64,000 nucleotides of DNA from Pseudomonas sp. MMS21 TM103 (GCF_022132145.1 NZ_JAJISP010000002.1:682001-746000), one strand, 5' to 3'. Numbered from the stretch's first letter, positions 52,252 through 62,391 are shown. Translations and numbers: made by a program. Notes: generated from the sequence alone by a model not told the origin.

Positions 52252-54270
52252 TTATCTAAAGGTATTGATCAGGGTATCGAACAAAGAGCGGGCAACTTGA
52301 ATGACCTGCGCCGATGCGTTGTAGTACTGCTCGAATTTGATCAGGTTGGCGGCCTCTTCGTCGAGGTTGACCGCAGACAGCGAGTCGCGGTTGTTGGTTG
52401 CCTGCTTGAGGATGGCGCCGGTCGCCTCGCTGTCCTGCCGGGTCTGGGCGGTCAGGGTGCCGACTCGCTCGACCAGATCGCCATAGCCGTCGGTGAAGCT
52501 GACGCCGGTACTGATACCCACTGACGGATCCACGCCTACGGTCTGCTTGTTCTGCAGGTCTACCAATTTCAGGGCGTTGCGGTTGTCCGATACGCCGTTG
52601 CTGTTGAATCCCAAGGTGAAGGTGTCGCCACTTTCTGGACGACCGCTGATAGCGAAACTGACAACGTTGCCCCCTCCCAGATCCAACTCATAGCTATTCG
52701 ACTGCCCAGTGACAAAAGCGCCAGCAGGCACTCGGGTCAAGCCGGTTACCGGAGTGCCTGGCGGGTTTTCAAAAGTGCCGGCGCCGTTATAAATGAACCC
52801 CATCGGCAAGGCCGCGGCGATAGCGGAAGCGTCTATGGGGCTACTACCCGCCGCAATCAAATCAGGTTGAGAAATCGAGCCATTACCGCGGTTCTGCAAG
52901 TCAGCTTCGGAACGCACTGGCGCGGCGAACGCCAACTGATCAGGCTGATCCAGCACAGCGCTTATAGTCGTAGCGCCCCGCCGGGTCGGTTGCAGCAAGA
53001 ACGTGTCATCTGCCGCCGGGGCAGAATCGATGGCCAGCTCGAAGCCCTGATCGCGGCCGGCCGCATCGGTGAACGTCAGGGTCGCCGGATAGCTGCCAGG
53101 CGAGCTGGGGCTGATCGTCATCGCCGCCCCATCGCTCAAGCGCCGGGCGCTGTAGTTGCTGCCGTCGAACTCCAGGCGGTAGTCGCTGGTGGTGAGCACA
53201 CTGGTATCGGTGATATTCAGCGCCGGCTGGACGTTGCTGGTATTGCTCGAAAATGCCCGCACCCGCAGCTGGGCCAGCGCCGTATCGTTGTAATCGCCGA
53301 ACAGCGCCGTGCCCACCTGGCCTTTCAGGTCCAGGCCCTGGCCGAGCTGGGTGTTGACTTGATCGCTGACCGCCAGGGCCAGTCGCCCCAGTGAGTTGAG
53401 GGTCGGGTCCAAGGATTCTGCGCGGTAGCGGATCAGCCCGCCCAGTTCGCCGCCGGTGATCAGGGAGGTTATGCCCTGGCTCGAGCCGCCGCTGACGAAG
53501 TTCACCTCGAAACGTGTCGGGTCGCCCTGCCCAGGCCCGACTTCCAGGCGGCTGGTGGTGCTGCCCACCACCAGCGGCTGACCGGAACCAACGAACAGGT
53601 TGAGCGAACTGTCATCCTGCGCCACCACGGTCACGCCCACATAGGTGGACAGCTGGCGGATTGCCTCCTCGCGCACATCGAGCAAGTCGTTGGGTTGCTG
53701 GCCGTTGGCGGCAGCCTTGGCGATGGCATCGTTGTAGCCGGCGATCGAACTGGCCAGACGATTGACCTGGTCGCTGACGGCCACCATCTGTTTGTTGATA
53801 AAGCTGTTCTGCTCGGTAATCCGGTCGGACACCGTATTGAAGCGCCTGGCCAGACCTTCCGCCTCGGACAGCACCAGTTGCCGCGCCGGGATATTGGACG
53901 GGTCTTCGGCGGCCGTCTGCAGGGAAGAGAAGAACTTCTGCAGCGAGGGCGTGATGCCGGTGGTGGTGCCGGCCAACAGCGAGTCGAGCTGTTCGATCTG
54001 GCTTCTATATGCCTCGACATCGGAACTGAGGGCGGTACTGCTGCGCACCTGCGTGGTCAGAAATTCACTGTAGGTACGACGGATATCGACCAGGGTGGTG
54101 CCCGAGCCTATATAGCCGGCGCCGCTGAACTGCGGGTTACGCGTGGCCTGCACCGCATCCTGGCGAGAAAACCCGGGGGTGTTGACGTTGGTGATGTTAT
54201 GGCCGGTGACTGCCAGCGACGTCTTGTTCGCCGACAACCCGGACAGGCCAATACTCAGTAAGTCAGCCAT
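52252..54270 (-). CDS. flgK: FlgK, hook-filament junction protein 1
   Basis: This is 672 residues with the family N-terminus (LLSIGLSGLSANKTSLAVTG, NITNVNTPGFSRQDAV) and C-terminus (VNLDEEAANLIKFEQYYNAS, AQVIQVARSLFDTLINTF). The enlarged middle is typical of Pseudomonas FlgK. It starts 8 bases after flgJ. Confidence 0.98.
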   Translation of the reverse strand: MADLLSIGLSGLSANKTSLAVTGHNITNVNTPGFSRQDAVQATRNPQFSGAGYIGSGTTLVDIRRTYSEFLTTQVRSSTALSSDVEAYRSQIEQLDSLLAGTTTGITPSLQKFFSSLQTAAEDPSNIPARQLVLSEAEGLARRFNTVSDRITEQNSFINKQMVAVSDQVNRLASSIAGYNDAIAKAAANGQQPNDLLDVREEAIRQLSTYVGVTVVAQDDSSLNLFVGSGQPLVVGSTTSRLEVGPGQGDPTRFEVNFVSGGSSQGITSLITGGELGGLIRYRAESLDPTLNSLGRLALAVSDQVNTQLGQGLDLKGQVGTALFGDYNDTALAQLRVRAFSSNTSNVQPALNITDTSVLTTSDYRLEFDGSNYSARRLSDGAAMTISPSSPGSYPATLTFTDAAGRDQGFELAIDSAPAADDTFLLQPTRRGATTISAVLDQPDQLAFAAPVRSEADLQNRGNGSISQPDLIAAGSSPIDASAIAAALPMGFIYNGAGTFENPPGTPVTGLTRVPAGAFVTGQSNSYELDLGGGNVVSFAISGRPESGDTFTLGFNSNGVSDNRNALKLVDLQNKQTVGVDPSVGISTGVSFTDGYGDLVERVGTLTAQTRQDSEATGAILKQATNNRDSLSAVNLDEEAANLIKFEQYYNASAQVIQVARSLFDTLINTFR

Positions 54271-54278
54271 GGCTCAAT

Positions 54279-55460
54279 TCACCCCTGGGTCAGCGCTGTG
54301 CCGCTGGACGCGATCGTTTGGTAGGTCGACATCTGCCGGGCGATCTGCGCCACCTTGCGGGCGTACTGCGGGTCGGTGGCGTAACCGGCCTTTTGCAGCT
54401 CGCGGGCGAATTGCTCAGGGTTCTGCGTGGCATCGAGGGCTTTCTCGTAGCGGCCGTTGCTCTGCAAAAAGCTCACATAATCATCAAAGCTGTGGGCATA
54501 AGAGTCATAGGAACGGAAGGATGCCGCCTCTTTGACAGCCTTGCCGCCCTTGTATTCGGTGGTCAGCACCCGTGCCGACTCGCCATCCCAGCTGTTGTGG
54601 CTCTTGATACCGAACAGGTTGTGGCTGCTGCTGCCGTCCTGCTGACGAATGATCGACTTGCCCCAACCGGTTTCCAGAGCGGCCTGGGCCACCAGATAGC
54701 GCGCATCGACACCGATCTTCTCGGCGGCCTGCTCGGCCATCGGCAGCATGGCCGCGATGAACTCGTCCTTCGACGCGAAGGCTGTCTTGCCCGGCGCTTG
54801 AGCGGTCTGTGCCAGACGACGTCCGCTGATGGCATCTGCGCCATTCAGGCTCAGGGCCTTGTCGGCGGGAGCGGCAAACGCCTTGGCCGCAATCCAGTCG
54901 TTCTGCGCCAACGGCTGTGTATCCGCCACGCCGGTCGTTGGCACGATGCCCGCCATCATCCGGTCGCTCAGCCTGCCCGGCAACGACAGACGCCGCTGGT
55001 TGAGCAAAGATGAATCGTCGCGGCTGCTGTCGACCCTGGCCAGTGGCTTGCTCGGCGCGCTCGGCACCGGCTGATCGACCTGGGCGAAAGGATTGGGCCG
55101 ACTGCCGGCGTCCTTGAGCTGCGACATCTGCCGCACCATCACGTCGGCCAGGCCGATACCATTCTGGTTATTCGACAGGGTCACCGACAATTGCTGGTCG
55201 TGCATGTCCTGATAGGTCTTGCTCTCGTTGCTGTTCATGAAATTGCCTTCGGCGAACACTTCGTTGGCCGACCGCATGGCTTTGAGCATTTCATTGAGAA
55301 ACAGCGATTCGAACTCTTGCGCCACCTTGCGAATGTTCTTTTCGCTGTCGCCACCGAGCTTGAACTGGTTGAGCCGGTTCAGGTCGGTGAAGGCGCCGCT
55401 GTCCAGCGGGCTGTTGGTGTTGACGCTGCCGAGCAAGCCGGCCGAGAGTCGAGAATCCAT
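54279..55460 (-). CDS. flgJ: FlgJ, rod cap with peptidoglycan hydrolase domain
   Basis: This is 393 residues. The N-terminal rod-cap domain (KVAQEFESLFLNEMLKAMRS) is joined by a long linker (about 115-225) to a C-terminal GH73 glucosaminidase-like domain (LVAQAALETGWGKSIIRQQD, then NLFGIKSHNSWDGESARVLT). The catalytic Glu would be in AALETGWGKS. It digests a hole in the wall for the growing rod. Confidence 0.97.
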   Translation of the reverse strand: MDSRLSAGLLGSVNTNSPLDSGAFTDLNRLNQFKLGGDSEKNIRKVAQEFESLFLNEMLKAMRSANEVFAEGNFMNSNESKTYQDMHDQQLSVTLSNNQNGIGLADVMVRQMSQLKDAGSRPNPFAQVDQPVPSAPSKPLARVDSSRDDSSLLNQRRLSLPGRLSDRMMAGIVPTTGVADTQPLAQNDWIAAKAFAAPADKALSLNGADAISGRRLAQTAQAPGKTAFASKDEFIAAMLPMAEQAAEKIGVDARYLVAQAALETGWGKSIIRQQDGSSSHNLFGIKSHNSWDGESARVLTTEYKGGKAVKEAASFRSYDSYAHSFDDYVSFLQSNGRYEKALDATQNPEQFARELQKAGYATDPQYARKVAQIARQMSTYQTIASSGTALTQG

Positions 55461-55470
55461 AACCTATACC

Positions 55471-56574
55471 TCAAATGACAATCAGGTCAGCCTGCAAGGC
55501 GCCGGCTTGCTTGAGCGCCTCCAGGATGGCCATCAGGTCGGAGGGCGATGCGCCCACCTGGTTAACCGCCCGGACAATTTCATCCAGAGTGGTTCCGGGA
55601 CCAAACTTGAACATCGGCTTGGCTTCCTGCTGGGCACCGACCCGCGAGCGTGGCACTACTGCGGTCTGCCCGCCGGATAAGGCTTCCGGCTGACTGACGA
55701 TAGGGTCTTCGGTAATGGTTACCGTAAGGCTGCCGTGGGTTACGGCGGCCGGCTGCACGCGCACGTTCTGGCCAATGACGATGGTGCCGGTGCGTGAATT
55801 GATGATGATCTTGGCCACTGCCTGGCCGACTTCCACTTCGAGATTTTCCAGGATCGACAGGTAATCGACGCGCTGATTCGGATCGAGTGGCGCACTGACG
55901 CGGATCGAACCGCCGTCGAGCGCCTGGGCGACACCGGGGCCAAGCAGGTCGTTAATCTGGTCGACGATATTCTTTGCGGTGGTGTAGTCCGGGCGATTGA
56001 GGTTGAGCGTCAGGGTATTGCCCTGATTGAAACCGCTGGGCACCGAGCGCTCGACCGATGCGCCACCAGGTATACGCCCCGCCGAGGGTACATTGACGGT
56101 AATCCGCGAACCGTCGCCGCCTTCGGCATCGAACCCGCCGACAACCAAATTGCCCTGGGCAATGGCGTAGACATTACCGTCGATACCCTTGAGCGGCGCC
56201 ATCAACAAGCTGCCGCCGCGCAGGCTCTTGGCGTTGCCGATAGAGGAAACGGTGATGTCGATGGTCTGCCCCGGCCTGGCGAACGCGGGCAAGTCGGCAT
56301 GGATGGACACCGCCGCGACGTTCTTCAATTGGACGTTGCCACCTTGCGGTACCTTGATGCCGAACTGCGCCATCATGTTGTTGAAGGTCTGCACGGTGAA
56401 CGGCGTCTGGGTGGTCTGGTCGCCGCTGCCATTGAGGCCGACCACCAGGCCGTAACCGATCAGCTGGTTACTGCGCACGCCCTGGATGCTGGCCAGGTCC
56501 TTGAGCCGCTCAGCTTGCGCGACAGACGTCAGCAGCAAGGCGGCCAGGAGAGTCATCCACTTCGACATGGTCAT
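55471..56574 (-). CDS. flgI: FlgI, P-ring protein
   Basis: This is 367 residues with a Sec signal peptide ([20 protein letters not shown]). Conserved features are [20 protein letters not shown] and [20 protein letters not shown]. It forms the periplasmic P ring around the rod. The ATG at 56574 (MTMSKWM) has GAGG 9 bases upstream. The ATG two codons later is an alternative. Confidence 0.97.
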   Translation of the reverse strand: MTMSKWMTLLAALLLTSVAQAERLKDLASIQGVRSNQLIGYGLVVGLNGSGDQTTQTPFTVQTFNNMMAQFGIKVPQGGNVQLKNVAAVSIHADLPAFARPGQTIDITVSSIGNAKSLRGGSLLMAPLKGIDGNVYAIAQGNLVVGGFDAEGGDGSRITVNVPSAGRIPGGASVERSVPSGFNQGNTLTLNLNRPDYTTAKNIVDQINDLLGPGVAQALDGGSIRVSAPLDPNQRVDYLSILENLEVEVGQAVAKIIINSRTGTIVIGQNVRVQPAAVTHGSLTVTITEDPIVSQPEALSGGQTAVVPRSRVGAQQEAKPMFKFGPGTTLDEIVRAVNQVGASPSDLMAILEALKQAGALQADLIVI

Positions 56575-56585
56575 GGTTTCCAGCC

Positions 56586-57281
56586 TCAAAACGGCCACAG
56601 CGGGCTGATGAAAAACCGATCGAGCCAACCCGGCTGACTGGCTTCGGCGAAGGAGCCGGTGCCTGAATAAGTGATGCGGGCGTCGGCGATGCGGGTCGAG
56701 GCCACCGTGTTATCCGTGGAAATGTCGTCGGCGCGAACCAGGCCGGCAATGCGCACCAATTCATCGCCCGTGTTGAGGGTCATCCACTTCTCACCACGTA
56801 CGGCCAGAATGCCGTTAGGCAGCACCTCGGCCACGGTTACCGTGATCGAACCACTCAGGCTGTTGCTCTGGGCCGCCTTGCTGCTGCCCTGGGTGTCGCG
56901 GCTAGCGTTGTACTCGGCACCGAGCGACAATTTATTGTCGGAAAATGGATTGGCCGCCGATACCGCGCCCCCGAACAGCGAGGTCAGGCCGATGTCGGCG
57001 CTGCTGTCCTTCTGGATCTGCGAGCCGGCATTCTTGCTGGCCTGGGTACGCTCGTTGAGGGTGATGGTGATGATGTCGCCGACGCGATAGGCCTTGCGGT
57101 CACCGAACAGGTTGTTCTCGAAGCCGGCCTGATAAATCGAACCATTGTTCTGCTCCGCCGGTAACGGCGTGCGTGGCAGGACCGGCGCGTAATACGGGTC
57201 GTTGGGCTTCGCTGGCGGCGAGACGCAGCCACCCAGAAGCGCAAGACCCAGCATCGAGAGCACTATTACCAGCCGGTTCAT
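56586..57281 (-). CDS. flgH: FlgH, L-ring lipoprotein
   Basis: This is 231 residues with a lipoprotein signal ([20 protein letters not shown]). The conserved C-terminal region has [20 protein letters not shown] and [20 protein letters not shown]. It forms the outer-membrane L ring. The ATG at 57281 has GAGG 8 bases upstream. A GTG at 57287 is too close to it. Confidence 0.97.
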   Translation of the reverse strand: MNRLVIVLSMLGLALLGGCVSPPAKPNDPYYAPVLPRTPLPAEQNNGSIYQAGFENNLFGDRKAYRVGDIITITLNERTQASKNAGSQIQKDSSADIGLTSLFGGAVSAANPFSDNKLSLGAEYNASRDTQGSSKAAQSNSLSGSITVTVAEVLPNGILAVRGEKWMTLNTGDELVRIAGLVRADDISTDNTVASTRIADARITYSGTGSFAEASQPGWLDRFFISPLWPF

Positions 57282-57342
57282 AACCACTACCTCACCGCGT
57301 TTTATATCGAGCCAGGGCCGGGCTGACGCCCAGCATCAAGGG

Positions 57343-58128
57343 TTAAAGATTCTGCGAAACGAAGGCCAGCATCTGATCGGCGGTGGAGATGACTTTCGAG
57401 TTCATCTCGTAGGCGCGCTGGGTGGTGATCATGTTCACCAACTCCTCGACCACGCTGACGTTGGAGTTTTCCAGGGTGTTCTGCAGGGTGGTGCCCAGGC
57501 CGTTGAGGCCCGGCGTGCCGACCTGCGGTGCACCGCTGGCGGCCGTTTCCAGGAACAGGTTGTTGCCGATCGCTTCCAGGCCCGCCGGATTGATGAAGTC
57601 GGCGGTCTGCAAATTGCCGACGATCTGCGGCTGCGGACTGCCGTCGGTGGTCACCGAAACCGTACCGTCTTCGCCAACGGTGAAGGTGCGCACTTCGTTG
57701 GGCAGGACGATCGCCGGCTCCAGGGCATACCCGTTGGAGGTAACGACCTGGCCATCCGAATTCAAATGAAAGCTGCCATCACGGGTATAGGACACTGTGC
57801 CATCGGGCATCAACACCTGGAAGAAACCGCGACCATTGACCGCCATGTCCAGGGGCTGCTCGGTGGTTTGCAAGCTGCCGGCAGTGAAGATCTTCTGCGT
57901 GCCGACTACGCGCACACCGGTACCCAGTTGCAAACCGGACGGCAGCTGGCTGTCCTGGCTGGACTGGCCACCTGGCTGGCGGCGGATCTGATACAGCAGA
58001 TCTTCGAACTCGGCACGATCGCGCTTGAAACCCGTGGTCGAGACGTTGGCCAGGTTGTTGGAAATGGTGGTCAGGTTCATGTCCTGAGCGGACAGACCGG
58101 TCTTGCTGACCCACAGTGCCGGAAGCAT
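57343..58128 (-). CDS. flgG: FlgG, distal rod protein
   Basis: This is 261 residues with the flagellar rod/hook N-terminal motif (MNLTTISNNLANVSTTGFKR) and C-terminal VEELVNMITTQRAYEMNSKV. It contains the short insertion specific to FlgG after the N-terminal motif (EFEDLLYQIRRQPGGQSSQD). It starts with GAGGAG upstream. Confidence 0.98.
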   Translation of the reverse strand: MLPALWVSKTGLSAQDMNLTTISNNLANVSTTGFKRDRAEFEDLLYQIRRQPGGQSSQDSQLPSGLQLGTGVRVVGTQKIFTAGSLQTTEQPLDMAVNGRGFFQVLMPDGTVSYTRDGSFHLNSDGQVVTSNGYALEPAIVLPNEVRTFTVGEDGTVSVTTDGSPQPQIVGNLQTADFINPAGLEAIGNNLFLETAASGAPQVGTPGLNGLGTTLQNTLENSNVSVVEELVNMITTQRAYEMNSKVISTADQMLAFVSQNL

Positions 58129-58174
58129 ATCGATTCTCCTCGAGCGCCATTATCAAGGCGCTGCGTGCTGGTAA

Positions 58175-58915
58175 TTAGCTAATTTGCAAAACCCGCGCCA
58201 CAGCGGCCGCATTGTCTTCGGCAGTGCGCATCATCTTGACTTGCAGTTCGAACTGGCGGGACAGGGAGAGAATTGCAGTCATCTCCTCCACCGCATTGAC
58301 GTTGCTCGATTCGAGAAAGCCGGAGGTCACCTGCACCGTGGCATCCGCCTGCACCGGCCCGGTCCCCTTGAAGCGAATCAGGCCGTCGCTGCCCTTCTCC
58401 ATCTGCTTGAGATCGGGATTGACCAGCTTCAGCCGGTCGACCTCGGCAAGCACACTCGGCCCCTCGCCGAGGGCACGAATGCTGATGGTGCCGTCCTGGC
58501 CGATCTCGATTTTCTGCTCCGGCGGTACGGCAATCGGCCCACCATTGCCCATCACCGGCAAACCGTTGCCGGTACGCAACACCCCCAGAGCGTCAATATT
58601 CAGGCTGGCAGTGCGCACATAAGCCTCGCTGCCATCGGCCGCCTGCACGGCCAGCCAGCCCCGACCGCCAATCGCTACATCTAGGTCGCGACCGGTTTCC
58701 TGCATTGAGCCTGGCGTGAAATCGGTACCGGGGCGTTCGGTCATGGCATAGACCCGCGCCGGCAGCGTGTCGCCGAAGACCTGCATCGAGCGCGCCTGCT
58801 CGAAGTCGCGGCGAAAGCCGTTGGTCGAGATATTCGCCAGGTTGTTGGCGTGGGCACTCTGGGCCAGGCTGTTGTTTTGGGCTCCAGTCATGGAGACGTA
58901 CAGCATCTTGTCCAT
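58175..58915 (-). CDS. flgF: FlgF, proximal rod protein
   Basis: This is 246 residues with MLYVSMTGAQNNSLAQSAHA, ANNLANISTNGFRRDFEQAR and NAVEEMTAILSLSRQFELQV. It is the first gene of flgFGHIJKL. A consensus sigma-54 promoter lies at 58968-58982. GGAGGATAACC precedes the ATG. Confidence 0.98.
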   Translation of the reverse strand: MDKMLYVSMTGAQNNSLAQSAHANNLANISTNGFRRDFEQARSMQVFGDTLPARVYAMTERPGTDFTPGSMQETGRDLDVAIGGRGWLAVQAADGSEAYVRTASLNIDALGVLRTGNGLPVMGNGGPIAVPPEQKIEIGQDGTISIRALGEGPSVLAEVDRLKLVNPDLKQMEKGSDGLIRFKGTGPVQADATVQVTSGFLESSNVNAVEEMTAILSLSRQFELQVKMMRTAEDNAAAVARVLQIS

Positions 58916-58967
58916 GGTTATCCTCCGAGGTGGGCGTGACGCCCGCTGCTCTATACAAGGTAATAGA

Positions 58968-58982
58968 GCAAGCGTCGTGCCA
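58968..58982 (-). promoter_or_regulatory. Sigma-54 promoter for flgFGHIJKL
   Basis: Minus-strand sequence TGGCACGACGCTTGC matches TGGCACG-N4-TTGC in every fixed position. It is 53 bases before the flgF ATG. An inverted repeat GCTCTAT-N8-ATAGAGC (58948-58969) overlaps its -12 end and the predicted start of the transcript. Confidence 0.92.
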
Positions 58983-59032
58983 TCCTCGAAAACTAATCAT
59001 AGAACGTTGAAATATATGGTTTTTAAAATACA

Positions 59033-59054
59033 GAAAAGGCTCCGCAAGGAGCCT
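59033..59054 (-). terminator. Intrinsic terminator between flgE and flgF
   Basis: AGGCTCC (59037-59043) and GGAGCCT (59048-59054) pair perfectly around GCAA. Minus-strand TTTT follows, then a further T-rich stretch. It ends the flgBCDE transcript about 340 bases past the flgE stop. The 475-base gap 58916-59390 thus holds this terminator and the flgF promoter. In 59055-59390 I see no gene. Confidence 0.85.
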
Positions 59055-59390
59055 CTCAAGATCGAGCCGGCGAGATATTGCCGCCGGCGGCAAAACCATT
59101 GCCTGCCGAGTTGAGCCGTCGCAGCGCCCGGACCACCTTATTAATCGGTAATCCGCTTGGCCGCCGACAGCGATTGCTGCGCCCAACCTACGCGCCCACA
59201 CCATCCGGCGAATCACCAGCCCATCAATACGTTCAGGGCTGTTGCAGGATGGGGTTGAACGCCACGATAGCCATCACAACGATCCGCATGAAAGCCGAAA
59301 ACGCCCGCACCAACCCAGCCGCACCCCGGACTGCACCGGGGCGGACTCTACATCACCGAATGATCGGCAGTGTTCAAACGCCACGATCTA

Positions 59391-60794
59391 TCAGCGCAGG
59401 TTGATGATGGTCTGGGTAATCGAGCTTTCGGTCTCGATGGTCTTGGCGTTGGCCTGGTAGTTGCGCTGGGCGACGATCAGGTTGACCAACTGGTCGGACA
59501 GCTCGACGTTGGAGTCTTCCAGGGCGCCGGACTGCAAGGCGCCCAGGGTACCGCTGCGCGGCGTGCCAACCACCGGCTCACCCGAGGCAAAGGACTGTAC
59601 CCAGGCGGTTTTACCCACCGGCGTCAAGCCCTGCACGTTGGCGAAGCTGGCCAGAATCACCTGCCCCTGCACCTTGGATTGTCCATTGGTGTAACGGGCG
59701 AAAATCACCCCGGTGTCGTCGATCTCCAGACCCGCCAGCTGGCCGGTGGTGTAACCGTCCTGACTGACGCTGTTGACCGCAAAGGAGCTGGAGAACTGGG
59801 TGGAACTGCGCATATCGACCAGAATGCCGGCGGGGCTGGCATTCGCACCATTGCTTGACCATACCGGCGGTTCCCCGCCATCCGACGCCGCCGGTACCCA
59901 GCCATTCATGGTAAAGCGCCCGGTGGCATCGACGGTGAAATCGGCACTGGAGGTCAGGCTGCTGGTATCAAGCTGACCACTGGCAGTAAAGCCGACGGCC
60001 ATCGAATAGGGCGTGGTGGATGTGGGTGTTGCCGGATTGCGCCCATCGACCAATACATTCATCTGCCACTCGTTGGCACCCGTCTTGACGAAGTACTGAC
60101 TGAGCACATGGGCATTACCCTGGGTGTCGTAGACGTTGGTCGACGTGGAGGAGTTGTAGGTGGTCGGATCGGCCGGATTGAAGGTGGCGTTGCCCGCCGC
60201 TTCGGCAGCGGTGACTTCTGCGGCCGTCGGGTTAAGCGGATCGAGCGCACCGGCTATCGATGCGTCGTAAGCGCCCTGCCAGGATGTCGGCACCGTATTG
60301 GTCGAGTTCAGGTTGAATGCCTGGTCCAGTGTCGTGGTGGCGCGCGGCGCCTGGCTCGCGGTTTCGATACGCAGATCGCTGATCACGCCATTCTGCAGGT
60401 TGCCGCTGCCATCGACGGCATAGCCCTGCAGTTTGAAGCCGAAGTTATTGACCATGAAGCCATCGCGATCGGTACCAAAATAGCCGGCACGGGTGTAGCT
60501 GACCTCGCCGTTGTTGCTGGTCTGAAAGAAGCCGTTGCCGTTGATCGCCAGATCCAGGGCATTTTGCGTGTAGTTGACATTGCCCTGATTGAACAGCTGC
60601 GAGACGTTGCTCAGGAGCACACCGCTGCCCTGCGCATTCTTGCCGGAACCGTTCACCGAGGCCGCATAGACATCGGAAAACTCCGCACGCGACTGCTTGA
60701 AGCCCGCCGTACCGGCGTTGGCGATGTTGTTGCCGGTCACGTTGAGATCGCTGGTCGCAGCGCGCAGGCCGCTAAGACCGATATTGAACGCCAT
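59391..60794 (-). CDS. flgE: FlgE, hook protein
   Basis: This is 467 residues with the motif GLRAATSDLNVTGNNIANAG near the N-terminus and the C-terminal LVNLIVAQRNYQANAKTIET. The central region is Thr/Ser/Ala-rich, as usual for hook subunits in Pseudomonas. AAAGGAGA precedes the ATG. It is the last gene of flgBCDE. Confidence 0.98.
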   Translation of the reverse strand: MAFNIGLSGLRAATSDLNVTGNNIANAGTAGFKQSRAEFSDVYAASVNGSGKNAQGSGVLLSNVSQLFNQGNVNYTQNALDLAINGNGFFQTSNNGEVSYTRAGYFGTDRDGFMVNNFGFKLQGYAVDGSGNLQNGVISDLRIETASQAPRATTTLDQAFNLNSTNTVPTSWQGAYDASIAGALDPLNPTAAEVTAAEAAGNATFNPADPTTYNSSTSTNVYDTQGNAHVLSQYFVKTGANEWQMNVLVDGRNPATPTSTTPYSMAVGFTASGQLDTSSLTSSADFTVDATGRFTMNGWVPAASDGGEPPVWSSNGANASPAGILVDMRSSTQFSSSFAVNSVSQDGYTTGQLAGLEIDDTGVIFARYTNGQSKVQGQVILASFANVQGLTPVGKTAWVQSFASGEPVVGTPRSGTLGALQSGALEDSNVELSDQLVNLIVAQRNYQANAKTIETESSITQTIINLR

Positions 60795-60838
60795 GGAAGT
60801 CTCCTTTGCCGGTATAGCCGGCGATTAAAACCCTGAAA

Positions 60839-61504
60839 TTACTGACCGATGACCTGCACCTGGGAGAGCGGCACACTGCCAAGCCCCGCCAGGTTGAGCA
60901 TCAACTCGCTGCCGCCCAACACCACGCTGTCGACGTTGGCCGGGAGCATGGTGTAAAGCGCCTCAGTCTTGCCTTCGTAGGTGGCCTGCGCCTCGAACTT
61001 GTAGGTGCCGGGCGGCAATTGTTTGCCGCTGGCATCTTTGCCGTCCCAGATAAAGCTGACATTGCCGGCGGCCTGCTCGCCCATATTGATTCGGCTCACT
61101 GCTGTCCCCGCGCTGTCGTAGACATTGACATAGACGTTGCTGCTGCTGGTCGGCAGTACCATGCTGGCCTTGAAGCTCTCGCTGGTATCGACCACCGCCT
61201 GGTCGGTCGGAATGATTACCTTGCTGCCGACCAGAGACGAGGCCTGCAGCGCCTGGGAGGATTGATAGCCCGACAACAGAGAACCCATGCTGGTATTGAG
61301 CTTATCGATGCCTTCTACCTGGCTGAATTGGGCTAGCTGGGCAATAAACTCGCCATTACCCTGCGGCTCCAGGGGGTTCTGGTTATTCAGTTGCGCCACC
61401 AACAGGTTGAGAAATTCGTTCTTGCCCAGTTCTTTATTGGCCGAGGTATCACTCTTGATCTGGTATTGATCGAGTGTCGAACTGACGCCATTTACAGTGC
61501 TCAT
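60839..61504 (-). CDS. flgD: FlgD, hook-cap protein
   Basis: This is 221 residues with FLNLLVAQLNNQNPLEPQGN and EFIAQLAQFSQVEGIDKLN near the N-terminus. The FlgD C-terminal FlgD/FlgE-like folds include VYDSAGTAVSRINMGEQAAG and FIWDGKDASGKQLPPGTYKF. It caps the growing hook. Confidence 0.97.
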   Translation of the reverse strand: MSTVNGVSSTLDQYQIKSDTSANKELGKNEFLNLLVAQLNNQNPLEPQGNGEFIAQLAQFSQVEGIDKLNTSMGSLLSGYQSSQALQASSLVGSKVIIPTDQAVVDTSESFKASMVLPTSSSNVYVNVYDSAGTAVSRINMGEQAAGNVSFIWDGKDASGKQLPPGTYKFEAQATYEGKTEALYTMLPANVDSVVLGGSELMLNLAGLGSVPLSQVQVIGQ

Positions 61505-61525
61505 GCCTTATCCCCTTCCTGCGAT

Positions 61526-61969
61526 TTACTGACCCAGGGTCAGTACGCGCTGCAACATTTGTTTGGCCGTGTTCATCATCTCGACGTTGGTCTGGAACGC
61601 CCGGCTAGCGGAGATCATGTCGGCCATTTCCTCGACCACATTGACATTGGGGTAGTACACATAGCCGCCCTCATCCGCCGCCGGATGGTTCGGCTCGTAG
61701 CGCGGTTTCAGATTGCTCTGATCCTCGACGATACCCAGCACCTGCACGCCGCTGCCGGCCTGATCTTGCTCGGCGAACAACGAGACACTGCCATCGCCCA
61801 TGGACTGCTGGAACATGGTGGCAAATACCGGATGGCGTGCGCGATAGGTCTCATCCACGCTCGACGACACCGACTCGGCGTTGGCGATGTTGCTGGAAAT
61901 GGTATTCAAACGAGTGCTCTGGGCACTCATGCCGGTTCCGGCGATATTGAAAACACTGGCTAGTGACAT
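61526..61969 (-). CDS. flgC: FlgC, proximal rod protein
   Basis: This is 147 residues with VFNIAGTGMSAQSTRLNTIS, SNIANAESVSSSVDETYRAR and the C-terminus VVEEMADMISASRAFQTNVE. It is the second gene of flgBCDE, 14 bases after flgB. Confidence 0.97.
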   Translation of the reverse strand: MSLASVFNIAGTGMSAQSTRLNTISSNIANAESVSSSVDETYRARHPVFATMFQQSMGDGSVSLFAEQDQAGSGVQVLGIVEDQSNLKPRYEPNHPAADEGGYVYYPNVNVVEEMADMISASRAFQTNVEMMNTAKQMLQRVLTLGQ

Positions 61970-61983
61970 GGCATCAGGCTCCT

Positions 61984-62391
61984 TTAATCGCCGCGCAGGG
62001 CGCTGACCAGCCCTTTGAATTTGCTGTTTAGAAAGGTGAAGCTGGCTTGGAAGTTCACCGCATTTTCCGCGTAAGTGGTCTGCTCGACCTGCACATCAAC
62101 GGTGTTCTGATCGATCGATGGATGCGAGGGGATGCGGTAGGCCAGGTTGGCATTGCCCATGGCCATGCCCTCGGCGGCGATGTGCCGGCTGTTGGTGCGG
62201 GCCAGACCGGCCGAACCACGCTGGGTATTGGCACTCTGCTCGGCCAGCACCGTAGCGAAATCCAGATCACGCGCCTTGTAGTTGGGCGTATCGGCGTTGG
62301 CGATGTTGTTGGCCAACACCTCGGCACGATCGGCGCGGAAGCTGAGTGCCCGTTCGTGGATGCCTAGTGCGCTGTCGAAGCTGATGCTCAT
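61984..62391 (-). CDS. flgB: FlgB, proximal rod protein
   Basis: This is 135 residues beginning MSISFDSALGIHERALSFRA, with VLANNIANADTPNYKARDLD and C-terminal ENAVNFQASFTFLNSKFKGL. The ATG at 62391 was chosen for the conserved N-terminus. The upstream extension runs into the promoter region. It is the first gene of flgBCDE. Confidence 0.97.
   Translation of the reverse strand: MSISFDSALGIHERALSFRADRAEVLANNIANADTPNYKARDLDFATVLAEQSANTQRGSAGLARTNSRHIAAEGMAMGNANLAYRIPSHPSIDQNTVDVQVEQTTYAENAVNFQASFTFLNSKFKGLVSALRGD

Noticed and set aside
59324..59341. CCCCGG-N6-CCGGGG hairpin just after flgE
   Set aside because: It lacks a T-tract on the minus strand and sits before a much better terminator at 59033-59054.
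59078..59460. Small plus-strand frames in the flgE-flgF gap
   Set aside because: They have no ribosome-binding site or family resemblance, and one runs into flgE in antisense.
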